From Plectosphaerella cucumerina (lineage: Eukaryota; Ascomycota; Sordariomycetes; Glomerellales; Plectosphaerellaceae): a stretch of 64,000 bases of DNA. The stretch spans positions 4,774,001 to 4,838,000 of the forward strand of contig JAGPXD010000002.1 in assembly GCA_020746995.1 (NCBI GenBank), in the 5' to 3' direction. Shown here piece after piece: positions 33,452 through 44,002 of the stretch. The translations under genes and the position numbers were made by a program. The notes below the pieces were generated by a model. That model searched no databases. It worked only from the letters and a program-made list of their open reading frames with translations, and had not been told where the DNA came from. Within the stretch, counting starts at the first letter, position 1, and each line of letters begins with the position of its first letter.

Positions 33452-33918
33452 TCAAAAGGCTGCAACCCCGGACGATCCCGACGGTGTCTCATGAGTTTAC
33501 GAGCGCATGTGTTTCGATTTTAACGACTGTACGGCATCTTTTGTATGAGCGGCTTTCCTATCGCGAGTGGGCTCCGTCTCTGGCGAGACCGTGCCCGGGG
33601 AGAGCGTGAGGCAGCGGCTAGGCGTTAAGGCGCGGCATGTCACAGCGCGGAGTTGCTGGAAACGACTGGGGTTCGGGAGAAGCGCCCCGGAAAACGAGCG
33701 GCCAATGCTGGAAGGGTCAGGTCAGGGCCAGCATCAATAAGACTTTGTCAATTCACAAGTATTACAACTACTTTTCTTCCATTTCAGCTTTCCCACCAAG
33801 AACTTGACTCCTCGACAACTCGTCCTGGCTCGGGCCAGGGGTACTTGATATCCGTAATCCGATTTCCTTTCAAACAACATCCCAGCATTGGACGCCCAAA
33901 AATGACCACATCATGTCC
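33452..33918. other. Convergent 3' flanks, DEN1 / SQ-rich protein
   Basis: 467 bp, no gene seen; facing 3' UTRs are expected here. Confidence 0.5.
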
Positions 33919-36467
33919 TCAAACGGCTTGTCCGTCACTTGACTGCTGCGCTTGCGCCTCACGAAGCCGCGCCATGGCCTGTCTGATAGCAGCGCCTCGC
34001 ACATCAGTGGATTTTGCACCGCCAGCACCACACTCATCCATGGCATCTCGAATACTCTGCACTCCCTGCATCGTCTTCTCACACTTGGCGATGAAATCCG
34101 AGCGGCGACGATCGTACGTCTCGGTCAGGACTTTCTGGTCCTCGCGGTGAGATCCCTTGAGCTCGTTGATAAGTTTGTTGCCATTGCCGGCATAGAGCGT
34201 GGCTACCTTCTCAACAACTCCCTGCTTGTGTCGCAGCTTCTCGAGGAAAATCTGCGATGATTGTCAGAACCAAGACACGGACGAGGAATCCGACGAGCGA
34301 GACAAACCTCGATGATGGCAGGGACTACCACGTGCAGATTACTGTCGCAGATCTCTGGAACGCGGCCCTGTCGGTATTGATTTCGGGATACACTTGGGGT
34401 TCTAAGCTCTTTGTTTTTGCCATCTTGCCTGTCCACGTGGTGGGTTTGCTGAATATTCTCTGACTGTTTCTGGCGAGCCTCCCGCTCAATCTTCCTGTTT
34501 TGGTCCGCTGGCTGGAGAGCCTGTTTGAAGCCTTCCATGAACTTGGAGGAAGCCTGGAGAGGCATTTTGGCAGCCACAGGCTCCCGGACCACGTTTCTGA
34601 CCGCTTCCTTGGCGGCGGCTGGCTCGAGCTTGGCGTCTTGATGAGATCCAACACGGTAGCTCAACCTTGGCAGTGCCTCGCGCTCAGCGCCATGCGAGGT
34701 TTGGTGGGGTTCGATGATCGGGATGGGCTTCAGAGAGGCCGGCACCTCCGGCCTCGAGGGCTGCGGGGTGAGCTTCGGCAGTGCCTGATATTCATTGACA
34801 TGCGAGGGCTGCTTCGGTGCAGGGTTCAAGATGGGCTCGAAAGAGAGCGGTTGCACTCGCATCGGACGCTGTGGCGAGGGCTTGCTCAAGTTGATCCGGA
34901 ACTCAGGGGCTGGCTGTCTCTGGGGGTTTTCAAGCAGTTCGACGACTGGCAGCTTCTCGTTGCTTTTCACAGGGGCGCCATTCAGTGAGAAGTCGCCCAT
35001 GGTGGCGCCAGGGCTGCCGGTCTCATCCACACGGGAAGATCGTCGGGCGGGGGAACGGTAGGATTGTTGCCGCATGGTCCCTTTGGCCTGAAGAATCTCG
35101 GCAGCCAACTGCGAGGCAACCGGCTTGGCTTGTTCTGGCTCACGGGCAGGGGCTGATTGTTCCAAATGCCGGGGTCCTGTGCTCGAGAGTTGCTCTTCTG
35201 GCTTCTGCTGCTTGACCGGCTCTGAGACGACGTCGCATGCATCCTCGAAGCTGTCAACTGGCATGCCCATGTTATCGCCCATGTATGAGCTATCATCCTC
35301 ATCTTCCATGCTGTCAGTCTGCTCGTCAGCAGAGCTAATGATTATCGCAGCGGTAGGGGCTTTGGTCCGGGGTCTTTTGGCCTCTCGAGTGCTGCTGGCT
35401 TCCGCATCGAGTTGACGCTTTTGTGGTGATCGTCGTTGTGTATTGCGAGGCCCATTGGCGTTTCGACTGTTGCTGGCAGCCGTGTCAAGCTGGTGTTTTT
35501 CGGGAGACCGCCGTCCCATGTTGCGAGGTCCATCGGGGCTGAAGGAAACGATCTGTGGCTTCCGCAAGGAGTGTTCGTTGATCAGCTTGTCGTTGGACAT
35601 CTCTGGCACAGATGCTGGCTTCTTGTCGATGACCACTCGGGGAGGTTGCTTCTGCTTTTGGCGCGCGGTCGATCCACGAGACGCTCGCTTGTCTTGCTCC
35701 ATCGCAGGACTGGGTGTCTTGCTGTCGTAGGTCTGCATGAGCTCATGTCGCTTGAGTCTCTTGGGGGGCGGCTTCTTTGGGAGCTGCTTGGAGCGAACCG
35801 AGGGTTTCGCAGGCTTATGGGCTGGTTTCTTGATAGGGGCCGGTGCCTGAGATGCAGTGGCCTCATCGAACGGTATCTTGGCCATCTGCCTCGCTTTCTT
35901 GGCCTTGACTGGTTTCGCTGTTGATGGACGTGATGCGTCAACTTCGGGGGGCACTTGAGATGGTTTGACAGCCTGGCTTGGCTTGACGGCCTGGGATGGA
36001 TTGGTGGCCTGGGTTGACTCGACGGCTGGAGGCGAGTCGTCATAAGATTGAAAGTCGTCGCCCATGACAGCAACCGTACGCTGCGATTGCGCCGACGTAG
36101 CCGCCGTTCCAGGCACAAGGGAGCGCTCCAGAATGGTATGTGGGGAGGAGCTCTTCATCTGAAGATCGAAATCTTCCAGATCATCCTGGAAAGCGTCCTG
36201 GAAAGTGTCTGGGATGGCGTCGACTGGAGAAGGGCCGTCGTAGACAGGAGGATCGGACCACATTCCTGCCATGGTAGATTCGAGATTGGTGGGATTGCTC
36301 GTGTTGTCTTGCATCTTGCCGCGGATGTTCTTTTGTGTACCTCTAGATGCTTCTGGCGAGTCAATTATATCATCGGATTGAAGGTCCAGGTCCAGGGCGC
36401 CTTGAATCGCAGATGGCCGCCTGGCCTTGGAGGCACGGCTGTACTGCTTGGAGCGCTTGGGCGGCAT
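33919..36467 (-). CDS. Uncharacterised SQ/Pro/Lys-rich nuclear-type protein, C-terminal helix
   Basis: Exons 34308-36467 and 33919-34251 give 830 aa. The start MPPKRSKQYSRASKARR and further Lys/Arg clusters (KKPPPKRLKRHE, REAKRPRTK) look like nuclear localisation signals. Most of the protein is disordered, with SQ and TQ sites and a short repeat NPSQAVKPSQAVKPSQ (about 156-171). Residues 313-364 are a tandem duplication of 26 residues. Only the last about 110 residues look folded: a long charged helix starting IFLEKLRHKQGVVEKVATLY and running through HREDQKVLTETYDRRRSDF to IRDAMDE, a likely coiled coil. Exon 2 is required, since without splicing the frame enters non-helical sequence and ends early. 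I do not recognise the family; a chromosome- or repair-associated scaffold is conceivable from SQ sites plus coiled coil. Confidence 0.75.
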
Positions 36468-36917
36468 GGTAAGACATTGAAGTTAGATGGTGAACTGAGG
36501 CGATTTCTGGCCCGCCCATGAGGGGGGGTTGGAAGTAATTGGGAGTAAATTTTCAGGATGTGGTCGTGAGGAAAGAGCACCCGACACTCGTGGTGGAAGG
36601 CGGCACAATCCTGTCGCAGACAGAAGGAGCGAGGGTCGCGCCTTCTCGCAACTTCATGCTCAGCAGCCTGCGGGTCCATATTCACCCGACACTCGTTCAA
36701 GCCACTGATTTGGGAAGTTTGCTCAGACCCGACAGAACACCGTGACCGACATGAGCTTCAAGAGACGGGGTGCACGCATCCATTGCATTTGTGGTGTGCC
36801 TCCCAGACAACACATCATGATGAACGCTCGAACCACAGATGTCCCTGCCGGCCAGGCTTCAGTGTTCCAATGATACAAACCAGGGAATTCACCCCGCCTC
36901 CATCCCTCATTCCTCGC
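36468..36917. other. Intergenic, SQ-rich gene / SLX9
   Basis: 450 bp between two minus-strand genes. No gene seen; it should contain the SLX9 3' UTR and the promoter of the downstream gene. Confidence 0.5.
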
Positions 36918-37587
36918 CTATCCCGTAAATGCCGGATTTTGCTCCATCGTGTTCGAGATGTGTGCCCTCAGCAGCGCCCACCGATTACTCGTTGCCGGCG
37001 CCGGGGTCGCTGCCGCGGCATCCCCAGTCTCGACTTGCATCTCACCCGCCGGAGCCGCCGCCGGGGCCTCGGTCGTACTCGTCCTCGCCAACGCCGCCAT
37101 GCTGGCACCGAACCGCGCCATCTCGCCCTTGACCACCTTCTCCTTGCGCTTGAGTGCACCTGGTCGGCTCTTGAGAGACTTGTGCCGCACTTTTCCCTCG
37201 CGCAGCTGTGCGATGTTGCCGTCTGTCTCGTTGCTCAGCTCTGGAAGAGCATCCGCGAGCGACTCCATGGTCGCCACGAGCTTCTTATTCGGCCGCCGCC
37301 GCTTGAGCGTCTTGCCCCTTGTGCCTGACGCCGCTGACACCTTTGCCAGAAAACCGCTGTGCTTCATGATGCGCTTGTCCTTCTTGGACGAAAGGAATCC
37401 GTCGTCCACTACGGCATCATCGCGATGCGTCTTGTGTGGCATGAGAGGGTGCAGGTCGCCGCGGATGCGCGCAAGCCGCTTCTCGCGCGCCGAGAGCGCT
37501 TTCGGTGCTGTTGGGGCCTGCGGGACGCGGAGTCAGCGGGGCCATACCGGGAATAGTATCTTTCGAGAGACCTGGAGGACGTACCAT
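36918..37587 (-). CDS. SLX9: Ribosome biogenesis protein SLX9
   Basis: Exons 37585-37587 and 36918-37517 give 200 aa. The first coding exon is the bare ATG followed at once by a GTACGT donor; the acceptor CCGCAG then joins APTAPKALSAREKRLARIRG. The family signature is KKLVATMESLADALPEL, with basic stretches around KTLKRRRPNKK and KSRPGALKRKEKVVKGE and a C-terminal helix NRWALLRAHISNTM. SLX9 binds pre-ribosomal RNA and takes part in 40S maturation in the nucleolus; basic composition fits. If the first intron were wrong, translation could start only at the internal ATG 37442, losing the basic N-terminus. It shares a 324-bp divergent promoter with UBA4. Confidence 0.88.
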
Positions 37588-37911
37588 TGTGTAGTTTTGT
37601 GATTGAGCTGCGAAGTTGTAAGTCGCTTGGAGATGGCGGCTCGATGTACGCAGATGGACGGGAGTTCGAAAATTCAATGTGGGGCAGTCGCCTTTGTCCT
37701 AAAGGCACACCATCTTTGGCACGATAAGGCTTATCGTCGAGGTCAAAGCTGGCGGGGTCAGAATTTGTGGTGTGTGTTTAGTAGGTAGTGACGGCGGCAC
37801 TACACTGGATAGCCTCCACCTGCGTCTTCAAGATGCTGGGGTCTTCCGGGGACCCTGTATTACTCACACCATCACATCCTCTCTCCCAAACTACCTGTGA
37901 AACTGTCCAGG
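37588..37911. promoter_or_regulatory. Bidirectional promoter between SLX9 and UBA4
   Basis: Only 324 bp separate the two divergent start codons. No clear TATA box is visible on either strand. Both genes are housekeeping, linked to ribosome assembly and tRNA thiolation. Confidence 0.55.
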
Positions 37912-39426
37912 ATGGGAAGGGTGGACGAACTCAGAGCCAAGGTGACAGCCGTGGAGGCACAACTACAGCAGCTCAGAGCTGAACTCGCTGAAGCAGAGGC
38001 TCTGGAGAAGGATGCTGAGCACCCCGCAAACTGGAACTGGCCCCTGTCAGAGGGGGAGTATGAGAGATATGGCCGCCAGCTGATAATCCCCACCGTGGGC
38101 ATCAAGGGTAACGCTCCCTTGACGACTTCTTCTCTTGAGCACATGGCTGACCATGCGCAGGCCAGCTGAGACTCAAGGCCTCGTCCGTCCTCATCATCGG
38201 CGCCGGCGGCCTGGGCTGCCCCGCGGCAGCTTACATCGCCGGTGCTGGCGTGGGCACCCTCGGTCTTGTCGACGGCGATACAGTCGAGACCTCCAACCTC
38301 CATCGCCAAATCGCACACGCCACCTCCCGTGTCGGCATGTCCAAGGTTGAAAGTGCCATTGCCTACCTCCGCGAGTTCGTCCACCGCCCTACCAAGCAAC
38401 ACACCCTCGAGTACTGACCCCCTCAGCCTCAACCCACGCGTCAACTACAGGGCGCACACAACGCACTTGACCCCTCAGAACGCAGAGGAAATTGTCTCCA
38501 GATACGACCTTGTCCTCGACTGTACAGATCACCCCACCTCGCGGTACCTCATCTCGGACATCTGTGTCCTCCTCGGCAAACCACTGGTGTCCGCATCGGC
38601 CTTCAAGACTGACGGCCAGCTGATCGTGCTCAACAATCCACCCGCGCCTCAGGGATCATCCCCAGAGAACGGCGGGCCATGCTACCGCTGCGTCTTCCCG
38701 CGGCCGCCCCCGCCTGACAGCGTCGTCAGCTGCGGTGAAGGCGGCATCCTCGGGCCCGTCGTCGGCGTCATGGGCATCCTCCAGGCACTCGAGGCGATCA
38801 AGCTTGTTGCCGCCGGCGCCGTGGATCCCACCGTCGAGAAGCCCGCCGCTGCTCCGCCGTCTCTGCTGCTATTCTCAGGCACATCAGTACCACCCTTCCG
38901 GTCCGTGCGGATGAGGGGCAGGCGGAAGGATTGCTTCGCTTGTTCGGCTGCCTCTTCCCTAACACGAGAGACGTTGACATCAGGGTCGCTGGACTACATC
39001 CAGTTCTGTGGTGTGACGGCCCCGCTCAACCTTCTCCAGCCCGAGGAACGAGTCTCAGCAACCGAATACAGTCGCATGGCCGAGGCGGCCGACACCAAGC
39101 CTATCCTGCTCGACGTGAGAGGGCGGGAGCACTTCAACATTTGCAGATTGCCCGGCGCCACCAACATCCCGCTAGCTCAGTTCCTCAGAGATAATCAAGT
39201 GGCCAAGGAAGGTGAAGCAGAAGCATCCAGGCCCTCGTGGCTGGCTGAAGCGACCGACGATACCCCCATCTATGTCGTGTGTAGGGTCGGCAACGACTCG
39301 CAGCTCGCCACCAAACGCCTCAAGGAGCTAGGCCTCGACAGAAACGGCGCCAGGTTCATCGGAGACATCCGCGGGGGAATGCGGGCGTGGAAGCAAGAGG
39401 TGGATTCGACGTTGCCATTTACATGA
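37912..39426 (+). CDS. UBA4: UBA4/MOCS3 adenylyltransferase-sulfurtransferase
   Basis: Exons 37912-38107, 38161-38374 and 38427-39426 give 469 aa. After an N-terminal coiled coil (about 4-32) comes the E1-like ThiF domain: YGRQLIIPTVGIKGQLRL, ATP-binding GAGGLGCP (79-86), SNLHRQI, LDCTDHPTSRYL, zinc cysteines C222/C225 and C306/C309, and the E1 cysteine C239 in SCGEGG. The rhodanese domain follows, with persulfide-forming C422 in VCRVGNDSQ. Family knowledge: it activates the Urm1 C-terminus as acyl-adenylate and transfers sulfur for tRNA wobble-uridine thiolation and urmylation, and in many eukaryotes also for molybdopterin synthase. Splicing of intron 2 (donor GTTCGT, branch ACTGAC, acceptor CCTCAG) is needed to join YLRD to LNPRVNY; unspliced, the frame stops. 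Confidence 0.95.
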
Positions 39427-39620
39427 CAAGAGGTGAGATATGGACGGGCCGCAGTGGATGGATACCAGACAAAGACATGAAAGAAAGAAAACCCCGTGGA
39501 CCCAGGACGTTGTACATACTTTTTCCCACCCTTCCCCGTCGCGAATACCCCTGATACTACAAGGACTAGCCGGGCCTTCCCGGCCACGCCCCCAAATATT
39601 GGGCAGGCTGTCCGCACCGC

Positions 39621-40494
39621 CTACACGAAGCGAGTGCGCTTCTTGTTGAAGGCACGCTGGTCCTTCAGCCACTGGCGGTAACCGGCGACGCTGGAGATGT
39701 TCTCGCCGTAGAAGTCGGGGACTGCAGAGTGTTAGCAGGATGTGTTCGTCGGAGAGTGTTGCGGCAAGAGGCTTTGTACCTGGGTTGCTGGCGCCCGAGG
39801 CAGAGGGGTCGACGCGGTTCTTCTTGACGCGGGCGAAGAACTCGATCTCTTTCTGTGTCCAAGGTGTCAGCTGCTGATCTGATGTTTCGCGGTCTGGGGG
39901 AAGGTAGCGCCATACCAGCGTGATCTGCTTCTTCCATTGCCTGTTCAGTGCGTTGAATGCGGCCGAGCCAATGCTAGGCCCGACGAGCCAGCCCAGGGCG
40001 GCGAAGCCCATGACCATGAAGCCGAGGGTCAGGAAGGGCTCGAGCGGGATCTGGGCGACGATGGGGTCGGCGATTCCGCTGGCCAGGACGCCAGCGCCCG
40101 CCGCACCGCTCACACCCAGCATGACGACGCTGAAGGCGAGCTGCCACCGCCGCCTAGTCTTGCGCAGCTTGAAGAACGAGTTCCAGTCAAGGCGCTGGGC
40201 CTCGCCGGCGGCGCCGGTGGAGGTCGCGTTTGTCGTCGTTGACTGCGCGCGGCAGATGATTCGGGAGAGAAGGGGCGAGGGCGCAGTGACCGGGCGGAAG
40301 GCATCGCGGGGAATGGAGGCGGCGAGGATGCCGAGGGGGCGGGCCGTCGAGAATGGCCTGGCGGCGGTCGTCGGGGTGTAGCAGGGGCATGTCGCGTGCA
40401 TCGCGGCGGGCTTCGCAAACGCTGTCGTCAGGGCGGCACGTTGGGTGCCTGCACCGGCGAGGCGCAGGGCGAAAGTCGTCGTCGGCGTCAGCAT
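39621..40494 (-). CDS. PAM17: Mitochondrial import motor subunit PAM17
   Basis: Exons 39916-40494, 39780-39852 and 39621-39721 give 250 aa. A long presequence rich in Arg/Ser/Thr/Ala with almost no acidic residues (about 1-90) precedes LDWNSFFKLRKTRRRWQL, the family's signature entry. Two membrane helices follow (around LAFSVVMLGVSGAAGAG and FLTLGFMVMGFAALGWL) separated by DPIVAQIPLEP, then FFARVKKNRVDPSASGASNP and the conserved end DFYGENISSVAGYRQWLKDQ...FNKKRTRFV. PAM17 sits in the inner membrane with TIM23 and helps organise the PAM import motor. The first intron (63 nt, 39853-39915) is stop-free and in frame; splicing is supported because the family has no insert there. It converges on UBA4 with 194 bp between stops. 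Confidence 0.93.
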
Positions 40495-42271
40495 GGTCTG
40501 CAGACAAGAGGGCGCTTTTCGTTTATTTGTAGTGTGTTGGTCGTGATGATGATTCTCCCAGCGAAGAAGGATGGAGTGTGTGGAGCTGGAGCTGGAGTGC
40601 AGCATCGAAAGATCAGAGCTTTGACCAACTGCCGGATGCTGCACCGGTGGACTTGGCGCTCCACCTGAGCTTCGGAGCTCCTACACCGGGTTTTCAACCG
40701 TTTCCCGTTGCATCGTCCGCCAGCACCTCACCTAAGGTACACCATGATTTCAATACCGTAACGGCAATGAGACAGAAGCCCCGAGTTCGCCCAATATACC
40801 TCGTCTTACAGCAAGCCTTCTTGACGGAGTGTAGCTGCTGTCTAGAGGTCTCCCACACACCGCATTCGTTCTGTTTCGACTCAAGGTACCTACAGCCTGA
40901 AGCCGTTGCCGTTGCCATAGCATTCGATGCTTGATCATGCCATGTCATTGATACCTGGCCAGCATGATCTTCTCATGAGGCGTACAAAAAACAGCGACGA
41001 CGGGTAGGGAACCAACCAGATCCCATTCAAAGGTCCACCGTCCAACTAGGAGAGCCCGCGCCGCGGCCCCATGCCGTCACCTAACCCATCAGAGCCACGG
41101 AGGGTCATGACAGTCAACCGACCCGGGTCGCTTGTTGATATCCATGGATACGTCCGTTGCAGATTTGACCACGCCGATGATGCTCTTGCTCCTTGGCCAG
41201 AAGCTTCGCAAATGTGGTTCGTTGTCTGGCAATGGACAGACTTGATGCTTCTTCTCGACATGTACGTCCTCGACCAGCGACTTGACGAGATTCAGAGCAG
41301 CACGGCGGCCATGTTCATTTTGGCCACCGTGACCCGTCACCCAAATTTAGGTAGAGGATGGTGCTGGAACGGCAATCTGTGTTGCCTACTAGTATAATCG
41401 TTTGAAACCTGAAGAGGCTTGGCCGTAGCCATGGCTCTGATGCGCATGACATAAAAATGCATCTCAGGGAGGTGCTGAGACGAAGGTGTGCCCTTCCAAG
41501 TGTTCCGTAGGCAATCACCAAGTTCAGCGATGCGATAAGACGGCTACCCAGCAGAGATAGCAAAAGAGAAAGAATTATAATAACTTACTTCTATTATAAA
41601 CCTATCTTTTTTCTAGTATTACTAGAGAAATAAAATATCTAGAAAATGATATAAATTTCAATAATATATTTTAGATATTCTACTATTACTACCTTTATTA
41701 GAGATTTTAAGTAGTCTGTACTATTTTCCCTGTAAGCTCGAAGGCTACCTATTCAACTTCTTATAGCAGTCACGTGATATGAGAGGAAGCCCCGCTTTGG
41801 GTTTTAAGTGGAGGTAGGCTAAAGGGTGCTGTAGCGGGTGGTCTGCTTGACCTCAACGACCGCCCAGGGACCCTGCAACTCCTCCAACGCGTTATCGCGA
41901 CCTGTCGACTATTCTCAGCGAACAACTTCACGCCAACTGTCGGACAGAGACGCGAAATAGCTGATAACTTTTTTCCAAGGCCCGAAAACGCTGCCTTGTG
42001 GCCCTATCACGCCCGACGCCTCCGACACCGAGACCCCTCCACGCGCCGAATGACGTCGCGACCACCAAGCTTCCGAAAACCCCCCTTCGATCCCCCGCCG
42101 ACTAGCGCTGCAGTGCACCTATTCTGGTATATCTGACGAGGGAGAAACGACTCAAAAATATCTGGCTGTTGATCGAACTGCATCTTGCTTGGGCTTTCCT
42201 CGTTGCAAGGACCCAGTCCTGGTGGGCCGCTCTCCGAAGGTCACTGGCCACATCCTTGACGATGCGCCGCA
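40495..42271. other. Divergent intergenic region, PAM17 / chromodomain gene
   Basis: About 1.8 kb without a supported gene. It contains a sharply bounded AT-rich tract (41561-41732), listed separately. GC returns to the local norm on both sides. Confidence 0.55.
41561..41732. repeat. AT-rich relic tract, RIP-like
   Basis: In 41581-41700 I count 21 G/C in 120 bases (about 18%), against roughly half or more nearby. The tract is dense in TA dinucleotides (ATAATATATT, TAAAATATCT, TACTATTACT), the product expected from repeat-induced C-to-T mutation. No open frame or terminal repeats can be recognised, so the original element cannot be named. Confidence 0.65.
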
Positions 42272-44002
42272 ATGTCGCGTCCAAGCCCGATACAGAGCAG
42301 CCATGAGGGCCAGCCAACTTTATCACAGCCTGTTGCGGAGAAGCCCGTCGCACGCAGCAAGCTTGAAGTCGCGATAAAGCCGACGCGCTACGTCCCCGGT
42401 ACCGGACCGCCATTACGACCGATCACCCTCCTGCCTCGCGCGGACACGACAGCATACATCCGTGGCGAGTTCATCGTCCCACGAGCCTCATCGGGGGACG
42501 GCAAGGTGCACGTCGTGTACCTCGTGGGCTGGACCGACTTGCCGAGTGCGCGGCTCACTGTCGACGCTGCCGACATATTCGACTACGTGTCCGAACGCGA
42601 GTATGAGAAGTGGTGCTTTGAGCGGTCCGAGGAGCGTGACGAGCTGGAGCGCAAGTTGGAAGAGGAGGAGAACATCCGGGCCGTGGAGCTGGCGATACTG
42701 GCAGAGCAGAAAGAGGAGCAGCGGCAGAGACAGGACGGGACAGCGCTTCGGAATGGCGCATTCCGCCTGACCGGCTCTGAGAGCAGCATGTCGAGAGAAT
42801 CGTCCCCACCAGCGCTGCAGAAGAAGCAGAAGACAACGCTCGGCCGTCCGAAGGCCTCGGCAGGACGAGCGCCGTCGCTGCTGCAACAGGATTCTGTTGC
42901 TTCGGAGCAAAGTGCCGGCGAGACGGAGGACGAAACCAGCGACAACGACGAGGACGCGCCTAATCGCCAACTTCGCGAGGAGCAGGACGAGATCGTCATG
43001 GAGACGGAGTTTCTGCAGCCTCCCGCGAAGAAAAGGCGGACAGCCTCGCCGCAACCGCCACCTCCCAAGCCGCCACAGAAGTCGCAACGTTCGTCTCCCG
43101 TCAGAAAGCCACCCATATCGAAACCCCCCACCAGGGACCTCCCTCCCACGCTTCCGAGACGAGAGAGCGTCGTCCCAATACCCGTCGTGCCGCCCCAACG
43201 GCCGAGGCTTCTGGCCACCAAGACACCGACAGTCGCCGGTCCTTCGAGGTTTCCAGGCTCGCTGTCCGACGTCAGCACCACCGGCAGCTCCCGGTCAACC
43301 TCTTTCCCAACCCCGCCAGCCAAGGGCAAAGCAAAAGTCAACGGTACTGGCGGTTTCCAGCGCATCGCCATCACGCCCCAGCAGATGCAGAAAGATGCAG
43401 AGCTGCAAGCAGAGGCGGCGATGCACCCTCCAACAGCGAAGAAGGCAAAGAAACCCAAGACGCCCAAGCCGCCTAAGCCAGATCCAAGTGAGATTGTGCG
43501 GTTCGAGGCCAATCAGGACTGGGAGGTCAAGCGCTTGCTAGACACGAAGTTCGTCATGGAGGGAGGCAAGTCAGTCCGGCGGTTCCTCGTGCTGTGGAAG
43601 GGTGATTGGCCGCCCGATCAGAATCCGACATGGGAACCCGAAGACAACATACCCAAAAAGATGGCCCGCAAATTCCTTGCGCAGAGCGCGAAGATGGGCA
43701 TGGATGGCGCGAGCGACACGCCGCCGCCGCACCGGCCCTGGCGACCCGAGCGAACCTTCTCCAGCGTATCAGAGGCCTTCGCGGGTGACGCCGAGGAGGA
43801 CCCAGATACTGACGATGCTGTGGACACTTTTGAGGGCCATGGCTGGAGCGCCCAGAAGTACGATTCCCCGGACGATGGTGAGGACGACGAGATGCTGCTC
43901 GTCACTGACGACCCGACGCCGCAGCGGACAACGTTTACCCCGTCCAACCTCGACTGGGAGATGGCCATGGGCCGGCGGTTTGGCGAGAGCCTGGCTGGAT
44001 GA
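42272..44002 (+). CDS. Chromodomain protein with a second, degenerate chromo-like module
   Basis: Single exon, 576 aa. The C-terminal module (about 405-465) is a good chromodomain: DWEVKRLLDTKFV, RRFLVLWKGDWPPDQNPTWE and PEDNIPKKMARKFL, keeping the Trp and the NPTWEPEDNI end that build the methyl-lysine cage. Near the N-terminus (about 64-120) IRGEFIV...VHVVYLVGWTDLP and the following FDYVSEREYEKW resemble a diverged chromo fold, leading into a charged helix (about 115-155). The middle is disordered and Pro/Ser/Lys-rich with basic patches such as PPAKKRRTASP, and the end is acidic, closing with LDWEMAMGRRFGESL. A nuclear heterochromatin or histone-reading role is inferred. It is not HP1: no standard chromoshadow domain is recognised after the chromodomain. 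Confidence 0.8.
   Translation: MSRPSPIQSSHEGQPTLSQPVAEKPVARSKLEVAIKPTRYVPGTGPPLRPITLLPRADTTAYIRGEFIVPRASSGDGKVHVVYLVGWTDLPSARLTVDAADIFDYVSEREYEKWCFERSEERDELERKLEEEENIRAVELAILAEQKEEQRQRQDGTALRNGAFRLTGSESSMSRESSPPALQKKQKTTLGRPKASAGRAPSLLQQDSVASEQSAGETEDETSDNDEDAPNRQLREEQDEIVMETEFLQPPAKKRRTASPQPPPPKPPQKSQRSSPVRKPPISKPPTRDLPPTLPRRESVVPIPVVPPQRPRLLATKTPTVAGPSRFPGSLSDVSTTGSSRSTSFPTPPAKGKAKVNGTGGFQRIAITPQQMQKDAELQAEAAMHPPTAKKAKKPKTPKPPKPDPSEIVRFEANQDWEVKRLLDTKFVMEGGKSVRRFLVLWKGDWPPDQNPTWEPEDNIPKKMARKFLAQSAKMGMDGASDTPPPHRPWRPERTFSSVSEAFAGDAEEDPDTDDAVDTFEGHGWSAQKYDSPDDGEDDEMLLVTDDPTPQRTTFTPSNLDWEMAMGRRFGESLAG

Noticed and set aside
41071..41397. 108-codon plus-strand frame next to the AT-rich tract
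   Set aside because: Opposing frames of similar length exist and no domain is visible; coding cannot be supported.
42583..43512. 309-codon antisense frame in the chromodomain gene
   Set aside because: Ser/Gly/Cys-rich shadow of a low-complexity coding stretch.
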